The notes under the pieces: model-generated
Told to the model about the DNA's origin: nothing
The model's input: the letters and a program-made list of their open reading frames with translations, nothing else
Databases searched by the model: none
Shown: positions 1-9,327 of the stretch, piece after piece
How the letters are laid out: each line of letters starts with the position of its first letter
Position numbering within the stretch: position 1 is the first letter of the stretch
Program-made: the position numbers and the translations under genes
From: UBA8752 sp049610565
GTDB taxonomy: Bacteria > Bacteroidota > Bacteroidia > Flavobacteriales_D > Sanyastnellaceae
Direction: 5' to 3'
DNA: 64,000 nt
Assembly (NCBI GenBank): GCA_049610565.1
Contig: JBMYZR010000006.1
Span: 1-64,000 of the forward strand

Positions 1-419
1 ATTGCGAAATCACAGGGTGCTCCAATCCACTGGCTTGCAACTTCGATCCTGCCGTTACCTACGACGATGGCTCTTGCGTGCTTCCTTTCCAACTCGGGTG
101 GTGCAATTGCAATGGAGAGGTCTTCGACGCTTTGGGCGTATGCGGTGGGAATTGCCCTCAGGACATTGATGGCGACGGAGTCTGCGACGGACTGGGTTGC
201 TTGGACGAGGGCGCATGCAACTACTCCCCCCTGGCCATCCAGGACGACGGGTCATGTCAATACGGCTGCGCGTACTGCGACGATGGCACATTCTGGAACA
301 GCGAGACCCAAATGTGCCAACCCATTCCCGCTTGCCTGTTTGACGGAAACACAGACGGCATTGTGGGCGTTGCAGACATGTTGATCCTGCTGCAACTCTA
401 TGGCCAACCTTGCGATTGA
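1..419 (+). CDS. Secreted Cys-rich repeat protein with dockerin-like C-terminus (5' partial)
   Basis: The reading frame is open from position 3 and enters from the left edge, so the N-terminus is missing. About 138 residues are visible. They contain two copies of a Cys-rich module, of the form G-C-x-x-P-x-A-C-N-F/Y...D-D-G-S-C, separated by an Asp/Gly/Cys-rich stretch (DIDGDGVCDGLGC) that could bind calcium. The last 20 or so residues form a dockerin/EF-hand-like loop and helix (DGNTDGIVGVAD, then LILLQLYG) and end in C-D just before the stop. No T9SS sorting domain is present. Type I dockerins bind cohesins or calcium; whether that holds here is unknown. The same ending recurs in the gene at 40138-40554. 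It is most likely exported, but the signal peptide lies outside the window. Confidence 0.75.
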   Translation, partial: CEITGCSNPLACNFDPAVTYDDGSCVLPFQLGWCNCNGEVFDALGVCGGNCPQDIDGDGVCDGLGCLDEGACNYSPLAIQDDGSCQYGCAYCDDGTFWNSETQMCQPIPACLFDGNTDGIVGVADMLILLQLYGQPCD

Positions 420-440
420 AGGCCGTGACGAGCACCGCTG

Positions 441-3400
441 ATGGGTCGGGACCACAGTCTCGATTCCAGCGCTCCTTATCTTCGGGACTCCAACCCAATC
501 GCTTTGTTTCGCGTCCTTCTGTCAATCGTTTTGTTGGGCCTGCTCTCTCAGTCGGGCTTTGCGCAGGCAGTCTGCAACAACACCAGCAATTGGGACGTGC
601 CCGAGACGATTGAAGCCTGCGCCACTCCAACGCTCGACATCGATTGGACGGATTGGTACACACCGTCAGGCAATGCACCCACCCTCGACAGCTTGGTGTG
701 GACAGGCCCTTCCGGTGCGGAAACCATCCTCGGCCTCAATGACGCACTCGAGATCTCGGGCAGCGACGCGGGCGAATGGACCGCGGACATTTTCCTGACC
801 AACGGTGGAGGCAATGCCGTCAGCTGCTCGTTCACCATCGACGTGTCTGCGTTGGCCGCTCCCGACGCCAGCTTCTCCGCCTTCAACGAAGGGGCCTGCG
901 GATCGGACGGCATCGAATTTGACCTCACGCCCATTCCCGGTGCGACCTACAGCTGGAACTTCGGAGACGGCACGACGTCCACCCAAAGTCAGCCGGTCCA
1001 CGTCTACCAACTCGATGGTGGAGGCACCTCTTCGGTCAACGTCACCCTCACCGTGACGGGCACCAATGGATGCACCGCCACCAACAGCGAACAGATCCAG
1101 GTCCTGCAGAACCCCAATCCAGGCGTCGATGACCTCGCGCCCCTGTGCCTGAACAACCCGGACTGGCCGAACTACGAGCTGTTTCCCAGCCCCCAACCCG
1201 CGGGCAACCCCGGCATCTCCACGTGGTCGGTGGACTGGGGCAATGGCAGCGACACCACGTTCACCAGCATCAGCGTATTCAATCCGCCCAATACGGAATA
1301 CTCCGATTACGGCTACCAGACCGTCACCATCGACGTGACCGGCAACAACGGGTGCACCACGCAGGTCATCGACTCCGTCTTCGTGGGCAACAACCCCCAG
1401 ATCGGCTCGGCCAACCCTGGCAACACCGATGGACTGTGCAGCCCCTATTTGTTGGAATTCCCCATCACCAACTACACCGACAACGCCGACGGCACCACCT
1501 ACAACCTCGACTTCGGCGACGGCACCGTCCTGAGCTATGGGCAGGACGACCTCGATCCCGTTCCGCCGACCACGGTGAGCCACGAGTACACGGTCTCCAG
1601 CTGTGGATCCACGACGCCCGAGGGATCGCAGAACGCGTTCCGTTTCCGCATCGAAGCGGTCAACGAATGCGGCACCTCGGTGACCACGGTGGACCCCATC
1701 CGCATCCACCTCGGGCCAGACCCCCAACTCGGCGGGCCCGACGAGGTCTGCATGAACCAGAGCTTCGCCTACTCCATCTCCGGGGCGGGCCAGATCGTGA
1801 CCGACTCGGAATGCAACGATACCCAGAGCTTCTGGGAAATCACCCCGCTCAACGGACAGGCCAACGCCAGCCCCAGTTCCGGTCAGGGCACCGCCTTCAA
1901 CGCGACCTTCCCCGCACCGGGTGAATACGAAATCAACGTCCTGGACCTCCACCCCAACTGTCCGAACGGCAACGACCAGATGACCGTCTGCGTCTACCCG
2001 GAACTCCTTGCACAGGGCACTGCGGCCCCAACCAACGGGTGCGCCCCGCTGGCCGTCAACCTCGAGGACCTGAGCCAGAACCCGGCCATTTGCGGAGACC
2101 CCACCACCGAGTGGATCATCGCCGGCCCGGGGCACACCTGGCTGAGCGGAGGGCCCAGCGATGTGGCTCCGATCGTGGAGCTGACCAACGCCGGCACCTA
2201 CACGATCACCTTGCGGGTCGCCATTCCCGACAAGGACGCCTGCCCACCCGATGAGCTGGAGTTCACCATCGAGGTCTTTGAACCGCCCACCGTGGAGGTG
2301 GGGTCGTTGACCATGATTTGTGCTGGCGATGAATTGGACATGATCATCGAGTCGTTGGACGACGGAGGGACGCCCCTGAGCAATTGGTCTTGGCAACTCG
2401 ACGGGGATGAATTCAGCGATGTGCAAGGAACGGTCCCGCTGTCCTTCAGTGATCCAGGCGAATACGTGGTCACCGGTGAGGCCACCAACCTGTGCGGCCA
2501 GGACACCTCGAACATCTACATTGATGTGGACAGCATTCCGGAAATCGACTTCGAACTGCCGGACCTGCCTGCCTACTGCGAAGGGGACACCTTGCTCGTG
2601 ATTGCCACGGGCGCAGAGACGTACACGTGGAACAGCAGCCCCGTGATCGTCGGCGACCTGCATTCGCATTGTGTGCCCATTGTGCCCCAATCCAATGTCT
2701 CCCTCGGACTGTCGGCGAATTCGGCCAACGGGTGCACCAATACAGCCACCATTGACATCGACATCGCCCCGCTGCCGGAGGTGAGCATCGTGCCTCCGCC
2801 GGCGCCCTGCCCGGGCGAGACCGTCACCTTCACGGGAACGGCGACCGGCGGATCGGGCACCTACGCGCCCTTCCAATGGAGTGGCAGTGCGGGAAGCGGT
2901 GCCGGAACCGACTTCACGTGGACGGCACCGGGGAGTGCCGGGGCGGTCAACGTGGAGCTGACCGTGATCGATGACGTGGGCTGCGACAACTCGGCCACGG
3001 CGAACCTCACCTCCTTCGACAACCCCACCGTGGAGGCAGGGGACACACTGATTCTCTGCAACAACGACGCGGTGACCGAACCTTTGACGGGGTATTCCCC
3101 GGGATTGAGCGAGAGCGGGGGCAGCGGCGTCTGGTCTGGCGCCGGGCTGAGTGGCGTCGACAGCTTCACGCCTGCCGGAGTCGGGCTCTACGACCTCACC
3201 TACACGTACACCGATGCCAATGGTTGCACGGAAAGCGACACCAGGACGGTGGTCGTGGAGGAGCTGACGCAAGTCGACCCCGGCTTGCCGGTGGAGGCCT
3301 GCTTCGGAGACCCCGACGTGACCATGGACGACTTTGCGCCGGCCACGGCCACGTGGAGCGGAACCGGTGTGACCGCGGACGGAACGCTCGACCCGAGCGT

Positions 3401-6400
3401 GGCGCCCGGCACGTACACCCTCACCATCGAGAACGGCGTCCTGAGCTGCTTCACCTCGGACACCAAGACCTTCACCGTCCACCCGTTGCCCGAACCGGTC
3501 ATCACCGGCACGGAGGTGCTCTGCGAGGGCGACACCGCCCAACTGCTGCTGTCCGAGCCGGAGGGCGCCACCGTCGAGTGGACCTTCGACGCCACCGCCC
3601 CGGCAGCCCTCGACACCGTGGCCGGCACCGTGGACATGGCCTTCACGGGTCTGGCCACCTCCGCGTTTGGCTGCGAGGCCACCGTCAACCGGACCGTACT
3701 CGTCAACCCGCTCCCTGTGGTCGTCGCTCCGCTGCAGGACGCCTTCTGCAACCAGTCCATTCCCGCCACCCTCACGGGCGCCACGCCGTCCGGTGGAACG
3801 TGGTCCGGGCCCGGCGTGACCGACCCGACGGGCGCATTCCTGCCGTCGGACGCCGGGACGGGTGAAAGCCTGCTGCTGTACACCTACACGGATCCCGCCA
3901 CCGGGTGCACCAACCGCGACAGCGTGGAGGTATCCGTCGTGGAGCCGCAGGAAGCCGAAGCCGGACCCGACCTGTCCGTCTGCGACATCGACACCGCCTT
4001 GACGCTCACCGACTTCACGCCCGTCAACGGCGGAAGCTGGACCGGCGCCGGCGTCACCGACCCGACAGGGGTGCTCGATGCGGGACCGCTGGGACCGGGC
4101 AGCTACACGTTGACCTACACCTTCGGATCGGGCACCTGCGAGAGCGTCGATGACCGCACGCTCGTGGTCCTGCCCCGGCCCGTCATCGACCTGACAGCGG
4201 ATGTGGCGGCCCTGTGCGACGGGGACAGCGTCTTCTTCTCCGCTGCGGTGAGTGCGGGTCAGCCCCCGTACACCTACGAGTGGGCCGCGGGGGTGGTGCC
4301 CGGGGCCAATGGAGCCAACACCACCGCCGCCACCGGTTACGCCGCGGCCGGAACACCCCTCATCGCCACCCTGACCGTCACCGACGCCAACGGCTGCTCG
4401 GAAACCGCCTCGCTGGAGGTGACCGTTTGGCCCCTGCCGACGGTCGATGCCGGTGTGGACGTCCAATTCTGCAACCAACCGATTCCCGTCCAGCTCGACG
4501 GATTCTCGCCGGCGGGCGGCGACTGGAGCGGACCGGGCATCACCAGTCCGGACGGCACCTTCCTGCCCAGCGACGTCGGAGCCGGCACCTACGAAGCCGT
4601 CTACAGCTTCACCGACGCCAACGGGTGCCTCAACCGCGACACCGCCGTCGTCGAGGTCATCGAGCCGCAGATTGCCGAAGCCGGACCGGACCTCAGCCTG
4701 TGCGACATCGACACCACGTTCGTGCTGGAGGGCTTCTCGCCCGTCACGGCCAGCGGATGGACGGGAGACGGCGTTGCCCCCGATGGCACGGTGACCGCCG
4801 ACCCCTTGACCCCGGGCACCTACACCCTCACCTACAGCATCGGCACGGGGACCTGCCTCAGCACCGACACGCGGGAGCTGGAGATCCGGCCGTTGCCCGC
4901 CATCGCCCTCAGCGTGGACGACCCCACCGTGTGCGATGGAACGCCAGCCACCTGGTCCGCCGCATTCTCGGGCGCCACCGGGCCCTACGCGTGGACGTGG
5001 AGTGCCAGCGTGGGCGGCGCGGACGGAACGGGCGTCACGGCCTCCGCCGGCACGGACGTCGACCTGTCCGCCGGCCCCACCGAGGCCGCCTCGATCGTCG
5101 TCGTGGACGCCACCGGGTGCACCGATTCGCTGTCCCTTTCCGTCGACATCCTCGCCCTGCCCGACGTCAGCGGCGGGGGCGACACCGTCTTCTGCAACAC
5201 CGGCATCGCCGGCCAGCTCGAAGGGTTCTCGCCGGGCCTCACGGACAATGGCACCGGCAGCTGGGCCGGCATCGGCGGGGCTCTCCCCGCTGTGGGTGCG
5301 GACGGCAGCTTTGCTCCGGACCTCAGCGGAACCGGCCAATTCCAGGCCGTCTACACCTACACCGAGGCGGCCACGGGATGCCTCCAACGCGACACCATCC
5401 TCGTGGACGTCACCGACCCCGTGACCGCCGATGCCGGTCCGGACACCACCGTCTGTGACAACGCCCCGCTGCTCCAACTCGGCGGGTATTTCCCCGCCAC
5501 CAACGTCACCTGGTCGTCCACCGGGGACGGCGGCACGGCCCTGCTTGACGCGGCGACGGGCCTCATCCAGCCCGCCCTGCTCGGCCCCGGAGACTACACC
5601 TACCTGCTCGAGTACGGTTACGGCACCTGCTACACCCAGGACGAGCGCGTGGTCCACGTCGACCCCCTGCCGGTGGTCACCACCTCCGGGACCGACCTCT
5701 TCTGCGAGAACGACGGCACCGTGGTCCTCGCCTCGGGCGCCCCAGCCGGCGGCACATGGGAGGGCAACGGCATCACCAACGGCACCGGCGACTTCGCCAC
5801 GGGCCTGCCCCTGACCGGACCCGGCACCTTCCCCCTCGAATACTGGTACGAGGACCCCCTCACCGGATGCCGGGACACGGCCCAGCACAGCGTGACCGTC
5901 CAACCCATTCCGACCGTCGATGCCGGCCTGGACACCACGTTCTGCAACCAGCCCATTCCCGGCGACCTGCTCGGGTTTGCCCCCGGACTTGCCGAAGACG
6001 GCACAGGAAGCTGGTCTGGCCTCGGGGCGCTGGCGGGCGCCGTGGCCGCAGACGGCACCGTCGACCCGAGCGCGGCCGGAGCCGGCACCTTCGGGGCGGT
6101 CTACACCTACACGGCGGCGGCCACCGGCTGCACCCACACCGACACCCTCGAAGTCGTCATCGCCGAGCCGCTCGTGGCCGATGCCGGTCCCGACACCACC
6201 GTCTGCGACAACGCCTTCCCATTGCAGCTCGTCGGCTTCCCGGCCACCGACGCGAGCTGGAGCGGCACCACCCCGGCGGCCCAGACCGGCCTGATCGACG
6301 ACGCGACCGGCCTCGTCCAGCCCGGCCCCATGGCCCCCGGCACCTATGCCTACCTCATCGAATACGGCATTGGCACGTGCTATACCCAGGACGAGGTCAC

Positions 6401-9218
6401 CGTCACCATTGATCCCCTTCCCGTCCTCGACATCGCCGCGCCCGACGCCTTCTGCGCCAACCTCGGCATCGTCGCCCTCGCCGAGGCCACACCCGCCGGC
6501 GGCACCTGGTTCGGACCCGGCATCGCCGATCCCACGGGCGGCACCTTCACCAGCGGCATCGCCCCCGACGATTACGCCCCGGCCTACACCTACCAGGACC
6601 CGGCGACCGGATGCCGCGACACCCTCGTGCACGCCGTCACCGTCCACCCCGTCCCGGTGGCCGCCTTCAGTGCCGACACCCTCGGCTGCTCCAACCTCGA
6701 CCTGCCCATCACCAACTCGAGCACCGGGCAAACCACCCACGACTGGGACTTCGGCGGGGTCGGCAGCTCGGCGGCAGAGACCCCCGGCTTCACCTTCCCC
6801 GGCGACGGCACCTACACCATCACCCTGATCGCCGGCAACGCATTCGGTTGCCAGGACACAACCGCCCAGGACGTCGACATCACCCACCCGCCGACGGCCG
6901 ATTTCCTGTTGACCCCGGACTCGGGCTGCGCCCCGCTCGACGTCGAATTCGCCAACCTCTCCGACGCGCCTTATGGCACCTACCTGTGGACCGTCAACGG
7001 CGATGACTTCGCCCAGGAAGCACCGCCCCAGCTGAACTTCGCCCAGGGCGACAGCGTGGTCGACTACAGCGTCAGCCTGCTCGCCAGCAACCTCTGCGGC
7101 AACGACGCCATGAACGACGCCATCGTCGTCTACCCCTCGCCGGTCATGGTGTTTGCCTTCGAGGAGGACACGGTGTGCTCGCCGTTTGACATGGACCTCA
7201 TCAACGCCTCCACCGGCCTGCCCGACGACGTGCAATGGGACTTCGGCGACGGCACCGGATTCACCGGGTTCGACCCGCCGAACCACTGGTATGAGGTCGA
7301 CACCGTGGAGCAGGTCTTCACCGTGACGTTGATCGGGTCCAATCAATGCGGAGCGGACACCACCTCCGGGGACGTGCTCGTCCTGCCCAACCAGGTCGAG
7401 GCCTTCTTCACCTTGAGCACCCCCGACGGCTGCGCGCCCTTCGACGTGACCGTGGAGGACTTCAGCAGCGCGACCACCGCCGTCAGCTACACGTTCGACA
7501 ACGGGGACTTCGCCGCCACCCCGACCGCCTCCACGACCTACCCCGATCCGGGCACCTACACCATCACGCAGTTCGTGACCAACGGATGCAGCTTCGACAC
7601 GCTGCAGATCCCCGTCACCGTCCACCCCGTGCCGGAGGTGGCGTTGAGCGTCTCCGACCCCAACGGATGCGAAGGGGCGGAATTCGCGTTCACCAGCGTG
7701 ACCGACAACCCGGGCAACGCGGACTGGGACTTCGGCGACGGCAACGTCGGCGGCGGCCTGACCGCCACCCACGCCTACGACGCGTCCGGCACCTTCACGG
7801 TGACCTTCTCCACCGAGGCGCCCCTGACCGGCTGCACGGCAGAGGAGAGCCTCGTCGTGGACGTCTACCCGAATCCAGTCGCCTCCATCGGCCTCGACGA
7901 CGGCCTGGGCTGCGCGCCGCTCACGGTCACGTTCACCAACACCTCCTCGGGCAGCCAATTCCAGACGTGGGATTTCGGCGACGGCAGCGAGCCGGGCTTC
8001 CAGAGCGTGCCCAGCCACGTCTTCGCCAACACCGGGCTCGAGCCGGTCCTGTACGACGTGACGCTGGTCGCCGAGAGCCCACAACTTTGTGCGGACAGCA
8101 CCACCGTCACCATCACCGTGCTGCCCACCCCCGTGGCGGGCTTCACGCTGGCCGAAGAGGAGAGCTGCACCTTCCCGGTGGACATCGTCACGACCAACAC
8201 GAGCACCGGCTCCATCAACCACAGCTGGGCCATCAATGGCGAGACGCAGACCACCGCACCCGCCCCGGTCTTCTCCGCGGACGCCGTCGGCACCTACGAC
8301 GTGACCCTGACCGCCTCCAACAGCTATGGGTGCTCCGATGTCGCAGAGGCCCCGTTCACCGTTCACCTCGCCCCCATCGCCAACCTGAGCGCCAACCCGC
8401 GCATCGGGTGCAATCCCCTGTCGGTCGACTTCCAGGACCTGAGCTCCTACAGCCAGGCGACCTCCCTCTTCATCGACGGCATCTACGACGGCCCCCTGCC
8501 GACGGATGGGCTCGTGATCGACCAGGTCGGCACCTTCGAATCCTACATCGTCGCGACCAGCCCGGAAGGCTGCACCGACACCCTCACATTGGCCGAGGAC
8601 TTCACCGTCCACCCGGTCCCCACGGCAGACTTCTCGTACATCCCGCTGACCGTGTCGCCGGAGAACACCTCGTTCCAATTCAACAACGAGAGCAACACCG
8701 CGTTTGCCACAAACTGGACCTTCGGAGATGGCAACGGCAGCTTCATCCCCGACCCGCTGCACCGGTACGATGAGCCCGGCGAATACCAGGTCGTCCTGTC
8801 GGTCCAGAACGAATTCGGATGCACCGACCTCGCGGTCGACCTGCTGGTCATCGACGACAAGATTTCCGTGTTCGTCCCCAACGCCTTCACCCCGGCCTCG
8901 GACGGCATCGGAGACGGCATCAACGATGGGTTCAAGCCGGTCATCCGCGGCATCAACCTCATCCAGAAATACCGGTTCCAGGTCTTCGACCGGTGGGGGA
9001 CGGTCATCTTCGAGACGTACGATTACGACGAATTCTGGAAGGGCGACGTCTACCGCGGACGGGAAGACACCTTCGATTACTTCGCCCAGAACGAGATCTA
9101 CAACTGGAAGGTGACGCTCACCCTCCCCGGCGAGGAGGCCGACGAGGTCGAGCTGGGCAGCAACCCGTTCTGCAACGGACCCCGCCAATTCTGCGGCCAC
9201 GTCTCGCTCATCCGCTGA
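441..9218 (+). CDS. Giant SprB-like PKD/Ig-like repeat protein with T9SS type B sorting domain
   Basis: This is a 2925-residue surface protein. The N-terminus carries a signal peptide ending about SGFAQ; the ATG at 441 leaves a long polar leader, and an in-frame TTG at 504 would give a more typical one. The N-terminal third has PKD-type folds (YSWNFGDG near residue 170). From about residue 860 to 2070 lie roughly 80-residue Ig-like modules, organised as a super-repeat whose FCN motif falls at residues 1102, 1343, 1584 and 1834. PKD modules follow. Residues about 2810-2925 are a gliding-motility/CHU_C type B sorting domain (VPNAFTP, DGINDGF, FDRWG). In Flavobacterium johnsoniae, SprB-type proteins are T9SS-exported adhesins moved by the gliding machinery; adhesion is inferred here. 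A collinear paralogue lies at 27022-32574. The call of a large exported protein is firm, but its ligand is unknown. Confidence 0.93.
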   Translation: MGRDHSLDSSAPYLRDSNPIALFRVLLSIVLLGLLSQSGFAQAVCNNTSNWDVPETIEACATPTLDIDWTDWYTPSGNAPTLDSLVWTGPSGAETILGLNDALEISGSDAGEWTADIFLTNGGGNAVSCSFTIDVSALAAPDASFSAFNEGACGSDGIEFDLTPIPGATYSWNFGDGTTSTQSQPVHVYQLDGGGTSSVNVTLTVTGTNGCTATNSEQIQVLQNPNPGVDDLAPLCLNNPDWPNYELFPSPQPAGNPGISTWSVDWGNGSDTTFTSISVFNPPNTEYSDYGYQTVTIDVTGNNGCTTQVIDSVFVGNNPQIGSANPGNTDGLCSPYLLEFPITNYTDNADGTTYNLDFGDGTVLSYGQDDLDPVPPTTVSHEYTVSSCGSTTPEGSQNAFRFRIEAVNECGTSVTTVDPIRIHLGPDPQLGGPDEVCMNQSFAYSISGAGQIVTDSECNDTQSFWEITPLNGQANASPSSGQGTAFNATFPAPGEYEINVLDLHPNCPNGNDQMTVCVYPELLAQGTAAPTNGCAPLAVNLEDLSQNPAICGDPTTEWIIAGPGHTWLSGGPSDVAPIVELTNAGTYTITLRVAIPDKDACPPDELEFTIEVFEPPTVEVGSLTMICAGDELDMIIESLDDGGTPLSNWSWQLDGDEFSDVQGTVPLSFSDPGEYVVTGEATNLCGQDTSNIYIDVDSIPEIDFELPDLPAYCEGDTLLVIATGAETYTWNSSPVIVGDLHSHCVPIVPQSNVSLGLSANSANGCTNTATIDIDIAPLPEVSIVPPPAPCPGETVTFTGTATGGSGTYAPFQWSGSAGSGAGTDFTWTAPGSAGAVNVELTVIDDVGCDNSATANLTSFDNPTVEAGDTLILCNNDAVTEPLTGYSPGLSESGGSGVWSGAGLSGVDSFTPAGVGLYDLTYTYTDANGCTESDTRTVVVEELTQVDPGLPVEACFGDPDVTMDDFAPATATWSGTGVTADGTLDPSVAPGTYTLTIENGVLSCFTSDTKTFTVHPLPEPVITGTEVLCEGDTAQLLLSEPEGATVEWTFDATAPAALDTVAGTVDMAFTGLATSAFGCEATVNRTVLVNPLPVVVAPLQDAFCNQSIPATLTGATPSGGTWSGPGVTDPTGAFLPSDAGTGESLLLYTYTDPATGCTNRDSVEVSVVEPQEAEAGPDLSVCDIDTALTLTDFTPVNGGSWTGAGVTDPTGVLDAGPLGPGSYTLTYTFGSGTCESVDDRTLVVLPRPVIDLTADVAALCDGDSVFFSAAVSAGQPPYTYEWAAGVVPGANGANTTAATGYAAAGTPLIATLTVTDANGCSETASLEVTVWPLPTVDAGVDVQFCNQPIPVQLDGFSPAGGDWSGPGITSPDGTFLPSDVGAGTYEAVYSFTDANGCLNRDTAVVEVIEPQIAEAGPDLSLCDIDTTFVLEGFSPVTASGWTGDGVAPDGTVTADPLTPGTYTLTYSIGTGTCLSTDTRELEIRPLPAIALSVDDPTVCDGTPATWSAAFSGATGPYAWTWSASVGGADGTGVTASAGTDVDLSAGPTEAASIVVVDATGCTDSLSLSVDILALPDVSGGGDTVFCNTGIAGQLEGFSPGLTDNGTGSWAGIGGALPAVGADGSFAPDLSGTGQFQAVYTYTEAATGCLQRDTILVDVTDPVTADAGPDTTVCDNAPLLQLGGYFPATNVTWSSTGDGGTALLDAATGLIQPALLGPGDYTYLLEYGYGTCYTQDERVVHVDPLPVVTTSGTDLFCENDGTVVLASGAPAGGTWEGNGITNGTGDFATGLPLTGPGTFPLEYWYEDPLTGCRDTAQHSVTVQPIPTVDAGLDTTFCNQPIPGDLLGFAPGLAEDGTGSWSGLGALAGAVAADGTVDPSAAGAGTFGAVYTYTAAATGCTHTDTLEVVIAEPLVADAGPDTTVCDNAFPLQLVGFPATDASWSGTTPAAQTGLIDDATGLVQPGPMAPGTYAYLIEYGIGTCYTQDEVTVTIDPLPVLDIAAPDAFCANLGIVALAEATPAGGTWFGPGIADPTGGTFTSGIAPDDYAPAYTYQDPATGCRDTLVHAVTVHPVPVAAFSADTLGCSNLDLPITNSSTGQTTHDWDFGGVGSSAAETPGFTFPGDGTYTITLIAGNAFGCQDTTAQDVDITHPPTADFLLTPDSGCAPLDVEFANLSDAPYGTYLWTVNGDDFAQEAPPQLNFAQGDSVVDYSVSLLASNLCGNDAMNDAIVVYPSPVMVFAFEEDTVCSPFDMDLINASTGLPDDVQWDFGDGTGFTGFDPPNHWYEVDTVEQVFTVTLIGSNQCGADTTSGDVLVLPNQVEAFFTLSTPDGCAPFDVTVEDFSSATTAVSYTFDNGDFAATPTASTTYPDPGTYTITQFVTNGCSFDTLQIPVTVHPVPEVALSVSDPNGCEGAEFAFTSVTDNPGNADWDFGDGNVGGGLTATHAYDASGTFTVTFSTEAPLTGCTAEESLVVDVYPNPVASIGLDDGLGCAPLTVTFTNTSSGSQFQTWDFGDGSEPGFQSVPSHVFANTGLEPVLYDVTLVAESPQLCADSTTVTITVLPTPVAGFTLAEEESCTFPVDIVTTNTSTGSINHSWAINGETQTTAPAPVFSADAVGTYDVTLTASNSYGCSDVAEAPFTVHLAPIANLSANPRIGCNPLSVDFQDLSSYSQATSLFIDGIYDGPLPTDGLVIDQVGTFESYIVATSPEGCTDTLTLAEDFTVHPVPTADFSYIPLTVSPENTSFQFNNESNTAFATNWTFGDGNGSFIPDPLHRYDEPGEYQVVLSVQNEFGCTDLAVDLLVIDDKISVFVPNAFTPASDGIGDGINDGFKPVIRGINLIQKYRFQVFDRWGTVIFETYDYDEFWKGDVYRGREDTFDYFAQNEIYNWKVTLTLPGEEADEVELGSNPFCNGPRQFCGHVSLIR

Positions 9219-9327
9219 GGCGTTCCATTGAACCGTCAGCGCGGCGTTCGACAAACATCATTGGGCAGGGTGACAACGGTCATTCCACGGGTCAAGTGGG
9301 TGGCCGAAATCGGGCATTGTCTTGCAA

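Noticed and set aside
8520..8545. TTCGAATCC resembling a tRNA T-loop
   Set aside because: It lies inside the adhesin coding frame and no cloverleaf arms flank it.
666..9254. A 2862-codon open frame on the minus strand opposite the giant adhesin gene
   Set aside because: It mirrors the GC-rich codon pattern of the plus-strand gene and its translation has no signal, fold or repeat logic of its own. The same reason rejects long opposite-strand frames at 26095-30444 (plus) and 11663-15802 (minus).
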